From positions 1 through 64,000 of the forward strand of contig JBGTGN010000156.1 of assembly GCA_041746715.1 (NCBI GenBank): a DNA stretch of 64,000 nt, read 5' to 3'. The position numbers and the translations under genes are program-made. The notes beneath the pieces are model-generated. The model saw nothing but the letters and a program-made list of their open reading frames with translations, ran no database searches and had not been told where the DNA came from. Shown here one piece after another: positions 52,523 to 61,291 of this stretch. Numbering within the stretch: the stretch's first letter is position 1; each line of letters starts with the position of its first letter. This stretch comes from QWPN01 sp041746715. Its GTDB lineage: Bacteria; Planctomycetota; Planctomycetia; Pirellulales; UBA1268.

Positions 52523-52585
52523 CTCGCTTCCCGCCGTTTTCTATTCTTCGTGACTCTCCACGACACACCAAAGGACACCAACGGC

Positions 52586-52780
52586 ATGGGCGGCATCAGC
52601 AATCGGATGAAGGAAGTCAAGCGACGTCGGCACCGTCGCCAGAAGCTCGCGAAGATCGAGACCAAACTGAAGAAGGCCACCATCAGCGAGAAGCTCGTCA
52701 TGGCGGAGAAGCTCCGCAAAATGACACCAGGCTGCGAAGACCTGATTGTTCGCATGGGCCTCGAAGAGCGGAAGCGGTAG
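52586..52780 (+). CDS. DUF6800 family small basic protein
   Basis: A 64-residue highly basic protein: NRMKEVKRRRHRRQKLAKIE then KATISEKLVMAEKLRKMTPG and CEDLIVRMGL. This matches the DUF6800 pattern of planctomycetes, of unknown function; RNA or ribosome association is plausible from the charge. It is found 63 bases after the P-type ATPase. Confidence 0.75.
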   Translation: MGGISNRMKEVKRRRHRRQKLAKIETKLKKATISEKLVMAEKLRKMTPGCEDLIVRMGLEERKR

Positions 52781-52833
52781 ACGGCCGCTGGGTATGGTTG
52801 GGTTGGGCTTGAGCGTTCCGTGACCTCGTCGTT

Positions 52834-54096
52834 TCACGCCAACACGCCGGCGATTGCCGCGGAGAGCGCCGTCGCGAGCGTGGCGATCACGAGAGCCTTG
52901 AGGCCAAGCCTGGCGAGATCCTGCCGCCGCTCGGGCACCAGCGCCCCGATGCCGCCGACCTGAATGCCGATACTCGACAGGTTGGCAAAGCTGCACATCG
53001 CAACGGTGGTGATGAGCGTGGCCTTATGACTGAGGGCATCGCCCCGCACGAGCTTGCCAAGCTCTTCATAGGCCACCGCCTCGTTGGTGACCGTGCGAAT
53101 CCCGAGGAGGCCACCGACTGTGTCGCATTCGTTCCACGGAATACCGATCGCCCAGGCCAGCGGTGCGAAGAGCCAGCCGAGCATTTTCTCGACTGAGAGA
53201 TCGGGAGCCCCGAAGAGGCCACCGAGCTGGCCGAGCCCCAGGTTCACGAGCGTCACCAGCGCGATGAATGCGATGAGCACGGCCCCCACGTTCACCGCGA
53301 GGAGCAGCCCGTCGCGGGTGCCCCGAGTGGCGGCATCGATGAGATTGGCATCGGGCCTGGCATCATCCATCGCAAGGCTGCCAAGCGTCTCGGGCTTCTC
53401 GACTTCGGGCACAACGATCTTTGCCAGATAGATGGTCGCTGGGAACGTCATGAGGATTGCCGCCAAGAGGCCGCGGGAAGCCGTCTCACGAAGCGCCGGG
53501 TCACCACCGCCAATAAAGCCAATGTAGGCGGCGAGCATGCCGCCAGACACAAGCCCCATACCGCTGGTCATCACCACGAGCAGCTCCGAGCGGGTGAGCT
53601 TGGCGAGAAAAGGGCGGATTGTGAGGGGCGCCTCGGTCTGCCCCAGAAAGATCGAGGCGGCGGCGTTCATCGTCTCGGCACCGCTTGACCCAAGCACGCG
53701 GGCGGTCACCCAGGCCACGCCGCGAATGACAAGCTGCATGACGCCGAGGTGATAGAGCACGGCGAAGAGTGCAGCGACAAAAATGATCGTGGGGAGCACC
53801 TGAAAGGCAAAGACGAAGCCCACGGGGCCATCCGCGCGGGCAAGCTGCTCGCCAAAGAGAAACGCGGCTCCCTGGCCCGCACACGCAAGCACTGCGTTGA
53901 CCCATGCCGCAGCGGCATCGAGCACGCTTCGGCCCGCGTCGCTTCGCAGGAGCACGAGGCCAAGCCCGCACTGAAGCGCGAGGCCTCCGAGGACCATCCG
54001 CAGGGAGATCGCCCGGCGGTTCTCGGAGAAGACCCACAGAATCCCAAAGATGGTCGCGACGCCGATAAGCCCCTGGAACCGCTCAAGCCCGTCCAT
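52834..54096 (-). CDS. Concentrative nucleoside transporter (NupC/CNT family)
   Basis: A 420-residue inner-membrane nucleoside/cation symporter with about ten helices and CNT signatures: FIFVAALFAVLYHLGVMQ-like segment (residues 95-125), GSSGAETMNAAASIFLGQTE, SGMGLVSGGMLAAYIGFI and GIRTVTNEAVAYEEL, with SSIGIQVGGIGALVPERR near the C-terminus. Nucleoside or uridine uptake is the family role; specificity is unresolved. Monocistronic, convergent with the DUF6800 gene. Confidence 0.94.
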   Translation of the reverse strand: MDGLERFQGLIGVATIFGILWVFSENRRAISLRMVLGGLALQCGLGLVLLRSDAGRSVLDAAAAWVNAVLACAGQGAAFLFGEQLARADGPVGFVFAFQVLPTIIFVAALFAVLYHLGVMQLVIRGVAWVTARVLGSSGAETMNAAASIFLGQTEAPLTIRPFLAKLTRSELLVVMTSGMGLVSGGMLAAYIGFIGGGDPALRETASRGLLAAILMTFPATIYLAKIVVPEVEKPETLGSLAMDDARPDANLIDAATRGTRDGLLLAVNVGAVLIAFIALVTLVNLGLGQLGGLFGAPDLSVEKMLGWLFAPLAWAIGIPWNECDTVGGLLGIRTVTNEAVAYEELGKLVRGDALSHKATLITTVAMCSFANLSSIGIQVGGIGALVPERRQDLARLGLKALVIATLATALSAAIAGVLA

Positions 54097-54173
54097 ATCA
54101 GTGTTTCCTGGTGAATCAGTGGCGGCGTTCCGAGCATCTGCCCTGCCGCAGCAGAATACCCGTTCGTCCGCGG

Positions 54174-55091
54174 TTACGCCTCGCCATACACCGCCGTCAG
54201 GCTGTCATGAAGGGGCGTCGTCGGCTTCCAGCCGGTCAGGGCCGTGAGCAAACCGTGGCTGCCGCGGATGTCGGCGATGTCGTGAGGTTGCGGATGATCC
54301 TCGGCGACCACCCTCGCGGTCACTCCCGCAATCGCCATGAGCCCTTCGAGCAGGTCACCAGTTTGCACCGAGCGAGCGGAGCAGACGTTGGTGAGTGTGC
54401 CAGGGGGCGCGTGAGCCAGCAGCAACTGATAGGCCTCGACGGCATCGCGGATGTCGAGATAGTCACGCCTGCCGCCGAGCCAGCGGCAGACAATCGTGTC
54501 GGTCTCCCCATTGGCCACAGCCCGCACGGCCGCCGCGAAACGGCCCGGCGCCAGGCCCCTGCTGACACCGGCACCGATGAGATTGAAGGGGCGAGCGACG
54601 ACGATCTCGAGGCCGCTTCCCGCTGGCTCGGCCAGCGCCGCCTGTACGACCGCGTGTTTACTCTGGCCGTAGGGACTCGTAGGCTGGCAGACGACCGACT
54701 CATCCACCGGCAGACGTTCCGAGGAAACGTGGCCGATCTCGGCTGCCGACCCGACGACGAGCATGCGCATGGGTTTTTGTGTGGCGCGTGGCCGAAGGGC
54801 GTCGCGAAGCCGTTCAAAGCCACCGACATTCACGCGCATGAAGTCACCCGGCGCCGCATCGGCCTGGCAGCCTGCGAGGTGATAGATGGTGTCTGGTGCT
54901 GCCCATGCCACAAGATCCCGCACGGCGACCATGTCAGTCATGTCACAAGCCCGGTAGTGGGCAAGAGGCAACCGGCATGCCGCACGTCGGCCTGTGCCAC
55001 ACACGATCGCGGTGGGGTCTTGGGCGAGTGCCTCGGCGAGGTGTCGGCCAGTGAACCCGTTGACACCGGTGATCAGAATGCGTCGAGGCAT
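54174..55091 (-). CDS. NAD-dependent epimerase/reductase (GDP-4-keto-6-deoxy-sugar reductase-like)
   Basis: A 305-residue extended SDR with the cofactor loop GVNGFTGRH and the catalytic SPYGQSKHA (YxxxK). PFNLIGAGVSRGLAPGRFA and RDYLDIRDAVEAY are typical of sugar-nucleotide 4-reductases such as Rmd. It probably reduces the 4-keto sugar made by the LegB-like dehydratase nearby. ATG at 55091 is the start; the frame to 55307 overlaps the next gene. It is the last gene of the cluster. Confidence 0.88.
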   Translation of the reverse strand: MPRRILITGVNGFTGRHLAEALAQDPTAIVCGTGRRAACRLPLAHYRACDMTDMVAVRDLVAWAAPDTIYHLAGCQADAAPGDFMRVNVGGFERLRDALRPRATQKPMRMLVVGSAAEIGHVSSERLPVDESVVCQPTSPYGQSKHAVVQAALAEPAGSGLEIVVARPFNLIGAGVSRGLAPGRFAAAVRAVANGETDTIVCRWLGGRRDYLDIRDAVEAYQLLLAHAPPGTLTNVCSARSVQTGDLLEGLMAIAGVTARVVAEDHPQPHDIADIRGSHGLLTALTGWKPTTPLHDSLTAVYGEA

Positions 55092-55102
55092 ATGACGGGC
55101 CT

Positions 55103-55870
55103 CTACGCCGCACGGCGCTGCGTGGTGAGTGGCCACTCCGGAAGGGCCGGCAGGATCATGGCCTGGCATCGCTCGAGATCGCCGGGGCGGCCGATGTCGC
55201 ACCAGATGCCATCGTGGCGATGGCAGAAGACGTTTTGGCCTACCGCGAGAAGCCGGTCGAGGACTTCGGGCATGGTCACAGCCTCGTCGCGTGCGACATA
55301 GTCGCACACCTGCGGCGAGAGACAGTAAAGTCCCATACCGATGAAGGCTTCGAGGACTGGTTTTTCGAGGTAGCGAGTGAGCCGTCCGTCGGCGTCAAAC
55401 TCGACGGTTCCGTAGTCGATCGGCGTCGTGTGTCGGCGTACGGCGACGGTGGCGGCCGCCCGGGACGCGACATGCTTCAGAGCGAGCGTTCCAAATGAAA
55501 GATCGGTGATGATGTCGGCGTTGGCGAGAAAGAAGGCTCGGTCGGGTGGGGTGAGGAGGCCCAGGCAGCCGGCCGTGCCAAGAGGCTTTGGTTCGCGGAG
55601 GTAGTCGATCCTCACGCCCAAGTTGCGGCCGTCACCGAGGTGGGCCTCGATCACATCGGCGCGGTGGTGGGTGACGATCGTAAACGCCTCGACTCCCGCC
55701 TCGTGGAGCCGTGCTATCAGCCGCACGATCACGGGCACGCCCTGAATGGGCACGAGTGGTTTGGGGATGGCGCGGCCGATCGCCCCGAGGCGTGTGCCGC
55801 GACCCCCGGCCAGAATGACGGCCCGCTTTGGCACCTGGTCGCAAGCAGTCTTGCTGACGGCGTCGCTCAT
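55103..55870 (-). CDS. Sugar-1-phosphate nucleotidyltransferase
   Basis: A 255-residue nucleotidyltransferase: AVILAGGRGTRLGAIGR with PKPLVPI, then FLANADIITDLSF (metal aspartate) and EKPVLEAFIGMGLY. This is the NTP_transferase fold that activates sugar-1-phosphates with UTP, dTTP or GTP. It overlaps the upstream dehydratase by ATGA. The likely job is making the NDP-sugar consumed by its neighbours; base specificity cannot be read by eye. Confidence 0.92.
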   Translation of the reverse strand: MSDAVSKTACDQVPKRAVILAGGRGTRLGAIGRAIPKPLVPIQGVPVIVRLIARLHEAGVEAFTIVTHHRADVIEAHLGDGRNLGVRIDYLREPKPLGTAGCLGLLTPPDRAFFLANADIITDLSFGTLALKHVASRAAATVAVRRHTTPIDYGTVEFDADGRLTRYLEKPVLEAFIGMGLYCLSPQVCDYVARDEAVTMPEVLDRLLAVGQNVFCHRHDGIWCDIGRPGDLERCQAMILPALPEWPLTTQRRAA

Positions 55871-56847
55871 ACCGCGTACTCCTCGGGCCGGTAGCGGTCA
55901 GCGTGGCGGCGAATCCATTCGATCGTGCGGGTGAGGCCCGTGGTGAGATTGACCTCTGGCGTCCATCCGAGCAGCCGCTTCGCTCTGTCGGCACAGCAGA
56001 CGAGCCGATCGACCTCGCTTGCAACCGGACGGACGCGATGCTCGTCGGCCTCGACATCGAGCGTTTGGCCGAGGATCGTGGCCGCTGTGTCGACGATCGC
56101 GTGGATCGGTGTGCCCGTGCCGGTACCAAGCTGAATGACAGAGCCTTCGACGTCTGGCGCAGTGGACGCAGCACGGAAGCCTGCGGCCGTATCTGCAACA
56201 AAAAGAAAATCCCGGATCGTGTCGGTTGAGCCGAGTCGGATGCGGCCGGTCGCGAGGGCCTGCGTGATAATGGTTGGGATCACAGCCCGGGCTGACTGCC
56301 GAGGGCCATAGGTGTTGAACGGCCGCACGACGACTACGGGCAGCTCAAAACTCGCGCGGTACGACAGCGCCAGGAGGTCGGCCGCGGCTTTGGTGGCAGC
56401 GTAGGGGCTTTGGGGTTTGAGCTTGTGTGACTCGTCGATGGGCACCGATTCCGGTGAGCCATAAACCTCGCTCGTGGACGTGTGGACGAGCCGGCTGACA
56501 CCTGCCGCCCGGCAGGCTTCGAGGATATTGAGCGTGCCGTCGATGTTCGTGCGAACGTAACTTTCGGCGGCGCGGTAGCTGTACGGGATGCCGATGAGCG
56601 CCGCGAGGTGGAAGACATGGTCAGAGCCTCGCACTGCCGCCTCCACGCATGATCGATCGGCGATGTCGCCCGAGACGATCTCGACGTTCGCGAGGATGTC
56701 GCGGGGGACGTCATCGAGATGACCGCGGCGACCGGCAGAGTTGTAGTGAACAAACGCTCGCACCCGCGTGCCCGCGCGGACGAGGGACTCGACGAGATGG
56801 CTTCCGATAAAGCCACCGGCTCCGGTCACGAGTACTTGGGGGGTCAT
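55867..56847 (-). CDS. LegB-like NDP-sugar 4,6-dehydratase
   Basis: A 326-residue extended SDR with the cofactor loop TGAGGFIGSH, VRAFVHYNSAGRRGHLDDVP (a hallmark of the LegB subgroup), the STSEVYGS strand and SPYAATKAAAD. LegB makes the 4-keto-6-deoxy intermediate of legionaminic-type sugars from GDP- or UDP-GlcNAc. With the nucleotidyltransferase and reductase it forms a three-gene sugar pathway. The start is ATG at 56847. Confidence 0.9.
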   Translation of the reverse strand: MTPQVLVTGAGGFIGSHLVESLVRAGTRVRAFVHYNSAGRRGHLDDVPRDILANVEIVSGDIADRSCVEAAVRGSDHVFHLAALIGIPYSYRAAESYVRTNIDGTLNILEACRAAGVSRLVHTSTSEVYGSPESVPIDESHKLKPQSPYAATKAAADLLALSYRASFELPVVVVRPFNTYGPRQSARAVIPTIITQALATGRIRLGSTDTIRDFLFVADTAAGFRAASTAPDVEGSVIQLGTGTGTPIHAIVDTAATILGQTLDVEADEHRVRPVASEVDRLVCCADRAKRLLGWTPEVNLTTGLTRTIEWIRRHADRYRPEEYAV

Positions 56848-56953
56848 GGTGGAGAGCTGCGCGCGGGCTGGGAAAGGCCCGAGACAGTAGGAAACGCCGC
56901 CAAGCTGGGTCCAGAGCGGATCTGGGCTCTTGGGGAGGGGCCGAAGTGTCGGT

Positions 56954-58282
56954 TTACGGTCTGCGTGGTGGCCCGATATCAACCATGGAGACCTTCGTGC
57001 CGGTCCAGCGCAGGATGCGGAGACAGAAGAGACTCCACAGGTTATGAAGTGAACCGATGACCATCACGAGAGCGGGGCGAGACCGGAAAGCGTCGAAGCC
57101 GATGCGGGTTGTGAGGTGATGGTCGAGCGTTGGGTCACCGGCGACGGTCTCGAAGAACGATATGGCTGTGGCATTGTCCTCAAGTTCTGCGCGGGCCGAG
57201 AGCAGCCAGAGAGCATGCTGTGGTTTGTGCCGGGTGGCGGCGAGGCGTCGGGCGCGGGAGTCGAGGTCAATAAGCCGTTTGAGGTCGAGGGTTTGCGGTG
57301 GCTCCCAGGGATCGCTTTCGCGTGGGAGCGGTTCGTGATGGAGTGCTTCGCCGAGGCCATGTCGCATGGCGATTTCGCGATTGCCCGCTTCGTATCGGGC
57401 AAGAAGCTCGGCACGTTCCGCTGGTGAGAGCCAGCCGGCGATGCCTGTGTTCTTGCTTGCACGGTCTTGAAACGCGGCTTCGAGGACCGCTTGGCGTGGC
57501 AGCGTTTGCTCGCCGTGGGATGAGCGGCGGTTGAGCATGCGCATGTATTCGAGCCAATCGCGGGAAGGGGTGATGTTGAAGGCTTCAAGGTCCTCCGGGA
57601 ACGGCACCGTGACGAGTGGTGGTTCGAGCCCGAGAACCCGAGTGAAGAAATCGACGACGATGCCGCCGGGCATCTGCGATGGCTCGTAGCCTACGACCGT
57701 CGTGGCCGCGGTCCCAAAAGCGGCTTCCCAGCAGGCGAGGATCGCGCTTGTCTCGAGGCGTGGGGCAAACTGCTCGCGAAAATCGTCGAGTGTCGGGTAA
57801 TGCCGGTTGCTCCCCTTGATGAACTGAGCGTAGTGGGCGGCGAGGAGGTGATCCTGGCGCCGGAGGTACGAGACGACTGTCACGCTGCCGCCGACATCAG
57901 CGATGGCGCGGGCCAGGAGCTCGCTGCCGGCGGTGACATCCTCAATCGCAAAGTCGGCGTCGTGGGCCGAGCGCATGTCAAAAAAATCCTCGGCTGAGAA
58001 GATCACCGTCTCCGTCGCCGGTGGGCACAGGGCGAAGAGCCCGCGGAGGTGCTCCATGACGGTTGCCGTTGCATTCGGCTCGCATCCCTCCCGCGTCGCG
58101 GCACGCACCACATCGAAGAGAGCGTGGTGGTTCATCTCGTAGGGCCGAAGCTTTCCCGAAGCCCTGTCGGGCACGGCAAAGGCAAAACCATGCTCGCCAA
58201 GATAGGCCTGGTTCGCATAGAGCGCCGACTGGAGCGCCTTCGACCCTGTCTTGTGCTGCCCGATGTGGAGGATCACGTGCAT
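56954..58282 (-). CDS. Sulfotransferase-like P-loop protein
   Basis: A 442-residue protein starting MHVILHIGQHKTGSKALQSA; HIGQHKTGSKALQ (6-18) matches the PAPS-binding 5'-phosphosulfate loop of sulfotransferases. TVIFSAEDFF and VTVVSYLRRQDHLLAAHYAQ are in the expected positions. The second half is longer than usual and helical. It probably modifies the glycan built by this cluster. A dispersed repeat precedes it. Confidence 0.75.
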   Translation of the reverse strand: MHVILHIGQHKTGSKALQSALYANQAYLGEHGFAFAVPDRASGKLRPYEMNHHALFDVVRAATREGCEPNATATVMEHLRGLFALCPPATETVIFSAEDFFDMRSAHDADFAIEDVTAGSELLARAIADVGGSVTVVSYLRRQDHLLAAHYAQFIKGSNRHYPTLDDFREQFAPRLETSAILACWEAAFGTAATTVVGYEPSQMPGGIVVDFFTRVLGLEPPLVTVPFPEDLEAFNITPSRDWLEYMRMLNRRSSHGEQTLPRQAVLEAAFQDRASKNTGIAGWLSPAERAELLARYEAGNREIAMRHGLGEALHHEPLPRESDPWEPPQTLDLKRLIDLDSRARRLAATRHKPQHALWLLSARAELEDNATAISFFETVAGDPTLDHHLTTRIGFDAFRSRPALVMVIGSLHNLWSLFCLRILRWTGTKVSMVDIGPPRRP

Positions 58283-58315
58283 GGGGCATGCCAGCCGATT
58301 GATTGACGCGTGAAT

Positions 58316-58394
58316 ACGTGATTCAAGACTGAAGGCCTGAAAACCCCGGAGCGGAGCGCAGGGATTCCATGAGTGAATGCGTCAACCATCACGA
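58316..58394. repeat. Dispersed intergenic repeat, copy B
   Basis: A 79-base ungapped match to 49721-49799. It lies between the methyltransferase and the sulfotransferase-like gene and includes the last six bases of the methyltransferase. On the minus strand it reads CCCTGCGCTCCGCTCCGGGG followed by TTTTC. Confidence 0.65.
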
Positions 58395-58997
58395 GGGTTT
58401 CCGCGCCCAGCCGATGACCCGGGGCGGCGTCATCACCCAGCGGACCTGTTTTTCGACAAGACCCTCGAGGAAGACATCTCGCACGGCTTGCTCGCTGAAC
58501 CGGTAGTAGTCGCCTGGAAAATTGTGGACCCCAAGCGTCGAGGTGCCCGCGACGAGGGCATCGTGTTTCGTCACTGTGGCGAGGAGCCCGATCAGGCGAC
58601 CGACGAGCGACCGCGGTGGAGCCAGGCGCAGTGGCCCCATGCCGCGATATCCGGGCACGCCGATCACGATAACGCCACCGGGCTTCGTGACGCGTCGGAT
58701 TTCGGCAACGGTCTCCCAGAAGCGCGCGTCGTGTTCGAGCGTGGCGTTGCAGAGCACGCAGCCGAACGAATGGTCTCCAAACATGTCCATGCGGTTGGCA
58801 TTGCCCACGATCATGTCGATCCCGCCCCCGTCTGGAAACGCATCCTGATTGATCCCGGTCTTCCCATGGATCGTGGCAAGGGCCGGGAGATTGAGGAGTG
58901 AGTCGGGCCCAGGCCACGCGCCAACTTCAAGGACCGGGCCATCGATCGCCTCCTCTCGGCAGATGCGATTGAATGCGGCGTAGACCTCGGGACTCAT
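58389..58997 (-). CDS. Class I SAM-dependent methyltransferase
   Basis: A 202-residue protein. The SAM motif reads GPVLEVGAWPG, then DMIVGNANRMDMF, FGCVLCNATLEHDARFWETV and RRVTKPGGVIVIGVPGYRG, a Methyltransf_11-type Rossmann fold. ATG at 58997 overlaps the stop of the upstream glycosyltransferase as ATGA, so I chose it over the longer frame. A sugar or polyketide-like acceptor is possible; context suggests a glycan. Confidence 0.88.
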   Translation of the reverse strand: MSPEVYAAFNRICREEAIDGPVLEVGAWPGPDSLLNLPALATIHGKTGINQDAFPDGGGIDMIVGNANRMDMFGDHSFGCVLCNATLEHDARFWETVAEIRRVTKPGGVIVIGVPGYRGMGPLRLAPPRSLVGRLIGLLATVTKHDALVAGTSTLGVHNFPGDYYRFSEQAVRDVFLEGLVEKQVRWVMTPPRVIGWARKPS

Positions 58998-61150
58998 TCC
59001 TTGCTCCTTCTGATCGACACAAACGACTGTGCCGCCCGCGATCGCACACGTTTCCATGACATGCTGGCGAGTTTCCGGCAGGATCGCCACCAGGCAGCAG
59101 CAAGCGTTGGCTCAAGGCAGACTCTCGGGTTCACCCGCACCATGACCCAAAGCATCGTGAGGGCATCGGGAAGGCCACATGCCGACTTGCCAACAGCACT
59201 GCCGAAGAGATGGGCGAGTGTCCGTGCCTCGTACCGCGAGAGAGAGCGTTCGGTCTGTCCCATGTCGAGAAGCCCAGCCGCCGCTCCTTCCCTCGCAATC
59301 TCGCGAAAGATTCGGACGTTTTCCTCAATGCGTTCGAGCGGGAGATTCGAGCTCGCGTTGCCGCCGTGCTGCACCCATGCCCCCGCGATCGTCTTGAGTA
59401 CCACGACGTTGCCTGTCAGCGCGAGCCGCAACAGGGAATTCATGTCGGCGGAGCTGATGTCGCGGTCATAGAACCCCTGGCGGAGTGCGGCGTCGCGGCG
59501 ATAGAGCGTGCCGAGATGCGTGAAGAAGCCGGTCTCATAGACGAAGCGAAGGTATTCACCACCTGGCATCACCAGAGCATCGCCGTCGATCTCGGGAAGG
59601 ATGTCGACCGATGGCCGCGGCGCGGCCGTTGTGCCTGGTGCTGACTGCCGCACGACGCGATGCCCGGCCTGGATAAATAGGGGCTCCGCGTCGGCGTGCC
59701 GGGCCGCAGCCGTCATGGCCTTGGTGATGAACGATGGGTCCGACAGGTGATCGTCGCCGTCGAGCATGAGCACCCACCGGCCAGTCGCGTTGGCCTCGAG
59801 GGCCTGGCGATAGTTCGCGACGCGGCCGATGTTGTGCTCCCGGCGAACGGAACGCAGCCTCGGGTCGTGCAGCCAGGCACGGACAACCGCTTCGGTGTCG
59901 TCGGTGGACGCATCATCGCACACCACCACTTCAAGGTTTGAGAAATCCTGCATGAGGCCACTGTGGATCGCACGGCCAAGGAATCGGGCGTGGTTGTAGG
60001 CGGGCACGATGATCGTGACTTCAGGCGTGGGCCTTGGCCGCAGGCCGCCGTCGAGGCACTTGAGAAGCGCGTCGGTCTCGCCGCCGGCTCGGACGGTCGA
60101 TGGCGTGCGGGAGATTGCGTCGCGAAAGCGTTCACGCGTAGCTATGTCGGCCATGAGGCGACCGAGGGCCTCGACAATCGCGGATTCGGTATGCGACACG
60201 ACGACACCCGTGACGCCGTCGTCGATGAGCTCGCGAGCGCCCTTGACGTCGGTCGAGAGCACGGGAGTGCCCTCAGCGAGGGCCTCACGGATCACGGTCG
60301 GGCAGCCTTCGCTCCGTGAACACAACACAAAAAGATCGGCATGCCGCATCCAGGCTCGTGGTGACTCCTGAAACCCCTCGAGCCAGAAGCGATCGGCCAT
60401 CCCCAGGGCGGCGATGGCCGCTTCGAGGTTTGGCCGCTCCACCCCCTCTCCAATCACATGCCAATGAAAGTCGTGGCCAGCATCCCGAAGCCTACGATGC
60501 ACCCCGAGGCACATGAGGAGCTGCTTTTCCGGCGAGAGCCTCGCGACGGTGACAACGCGTAGGCGGCCATCCCCGCGGTATGGCTCAAGCGGATCACCCT
60601 CATGCTCACGCGGCGGATCGATCGGCGGCGGAATCACTGTTGCCGGAATATCGTGGAGCGTGGGCCAGGTTCGGGCGAGCGTGTCGAGAAGGCCTTGCGA
60701 GACGGGCAGGAGGTGATCGGCCGCGAGAATCGCTCCCTGCATCGCGGCAAGCGTGTCGCCTGTGCGGCGGGGTGCGAGGAGCCCCTCGTCGAGGAGCACG
60801 AGCATCTTGCGCCGCCCGCGACAGAGGGCAAACGCAGCACAGGCGGGCATGTCTGGAAAAAGTGATGTCCCGATGACCGCGCCATAGTCGCGGCCAAGGC
60901 ATGGAAGTTCGGCCGCCGCGATTGCTTCGCGAGTAGCGAGAAGGCCCTGGGCGACTATGTCTCGCTCGATGGCGAGTCGGGTGAGCCTGATGCCGTGTGG
61001 CAACTCCGCGGCAAGCGGTTCAGACACAGCACCCGTCACAAGCACATCGATCTGCCTCGACCCCGCCATCCGTTGCAGATGCCGCAGTGCGAGGTACGCA
61101 GCACCACCCTCAGTGAACTCTTTCGCAATGACGAGGATTCGATTATCCAT
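58994..61150 (-). CDS. Bifunctional glycosyltransferase, GT4-GT2 fusion
   Basis: A 718-residue two-domain enzyme. Residues 1-375 form a GT4-type GT-B fold (RVVTVARLSPEKQL, LVLCSRSEGCPTVIREALA, a retaining transferase). Residues 390-600 form a GT-A GT2 domain: VTIIVPAYNHARFL, VVVCDDASTDDTEAV and the metal motif LMLDGDDHLSD. The C-terminal 110 residues are helical. A fusion would make two successive glycosidic bonds. The start is ATG at 61150. It is the first gene of the cluster. Confidence 0.9.
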   Translation of the reverse strand: MDNRILVIAKEFTEGGAAYLALRHLQRMAGSRQIDVLVTGAVSEPLAAELPHGIRLTRLAIERDIVAQGLLATREAIAAAELPCLGRDYGAVIGTSLFPDMPACAAFALCRGRRKMLVLLDEGLLAPRRTGDTLAAMQGAILAADHLLPVSQGLLDTLARTWPTLHDIPATVIPPPIDPPREHEGDPLEPYRGDGRLRVVTVARLSPEKQLLMCLGVHRRLRDAGHDFHWHVIGEGVERPNLEAAIAALGMADRFWLEGFQESPRAWMRHADLFVLCSRSEGCPTVIREALAEGTPVLSTDVKGARELIDDGVTGVVVSHTESAIVEALGRLMADIATRERFRDAISRTPSTVRAGGETDALLKCLDGGLRPRPTPEVTIIVPAYNHARFLGRAIHSGLMQDFSNLEVVVCDDASTDDTEAVVRAWLHDPRLRSVRREHNIGRVANYRQALEANATGRWVLMLDGDDHLSDPSFITKAMTAAARHADAEPLFIQAGHRVVRQSAPGTTAAPRPSVDILPEIDGDALVMPGGEYLRFVYETGFFTHLGTLYRRDAALRQGFYDRDISSADMNSLLRLALTGNVVVLKTIAGAWVQHGGNASSNLPLERIEENVRIFREIAREGAAAGLLDMGQTERSLSRYEARTLAHLFGSAVGKSACGLPDALTMLWVMVRVNPRVCLEPTLAAAWWRSCRKLASMSWKRVRSRAAQSFVSIRRSKE

Positions 61151-61291
61151 GTGGAGTGGCCGACGGAGAGCTGGGTTTGATGCTGGGGTCCGTACTGTAT
61201 CCTCGTTCCGCCGATCCATGCTTGCCAACGTGAGGCAACTCTTTCGAGGTTCCGACGGCCCTCCGACACGCCAACGAAAAGTGTCTCATTC

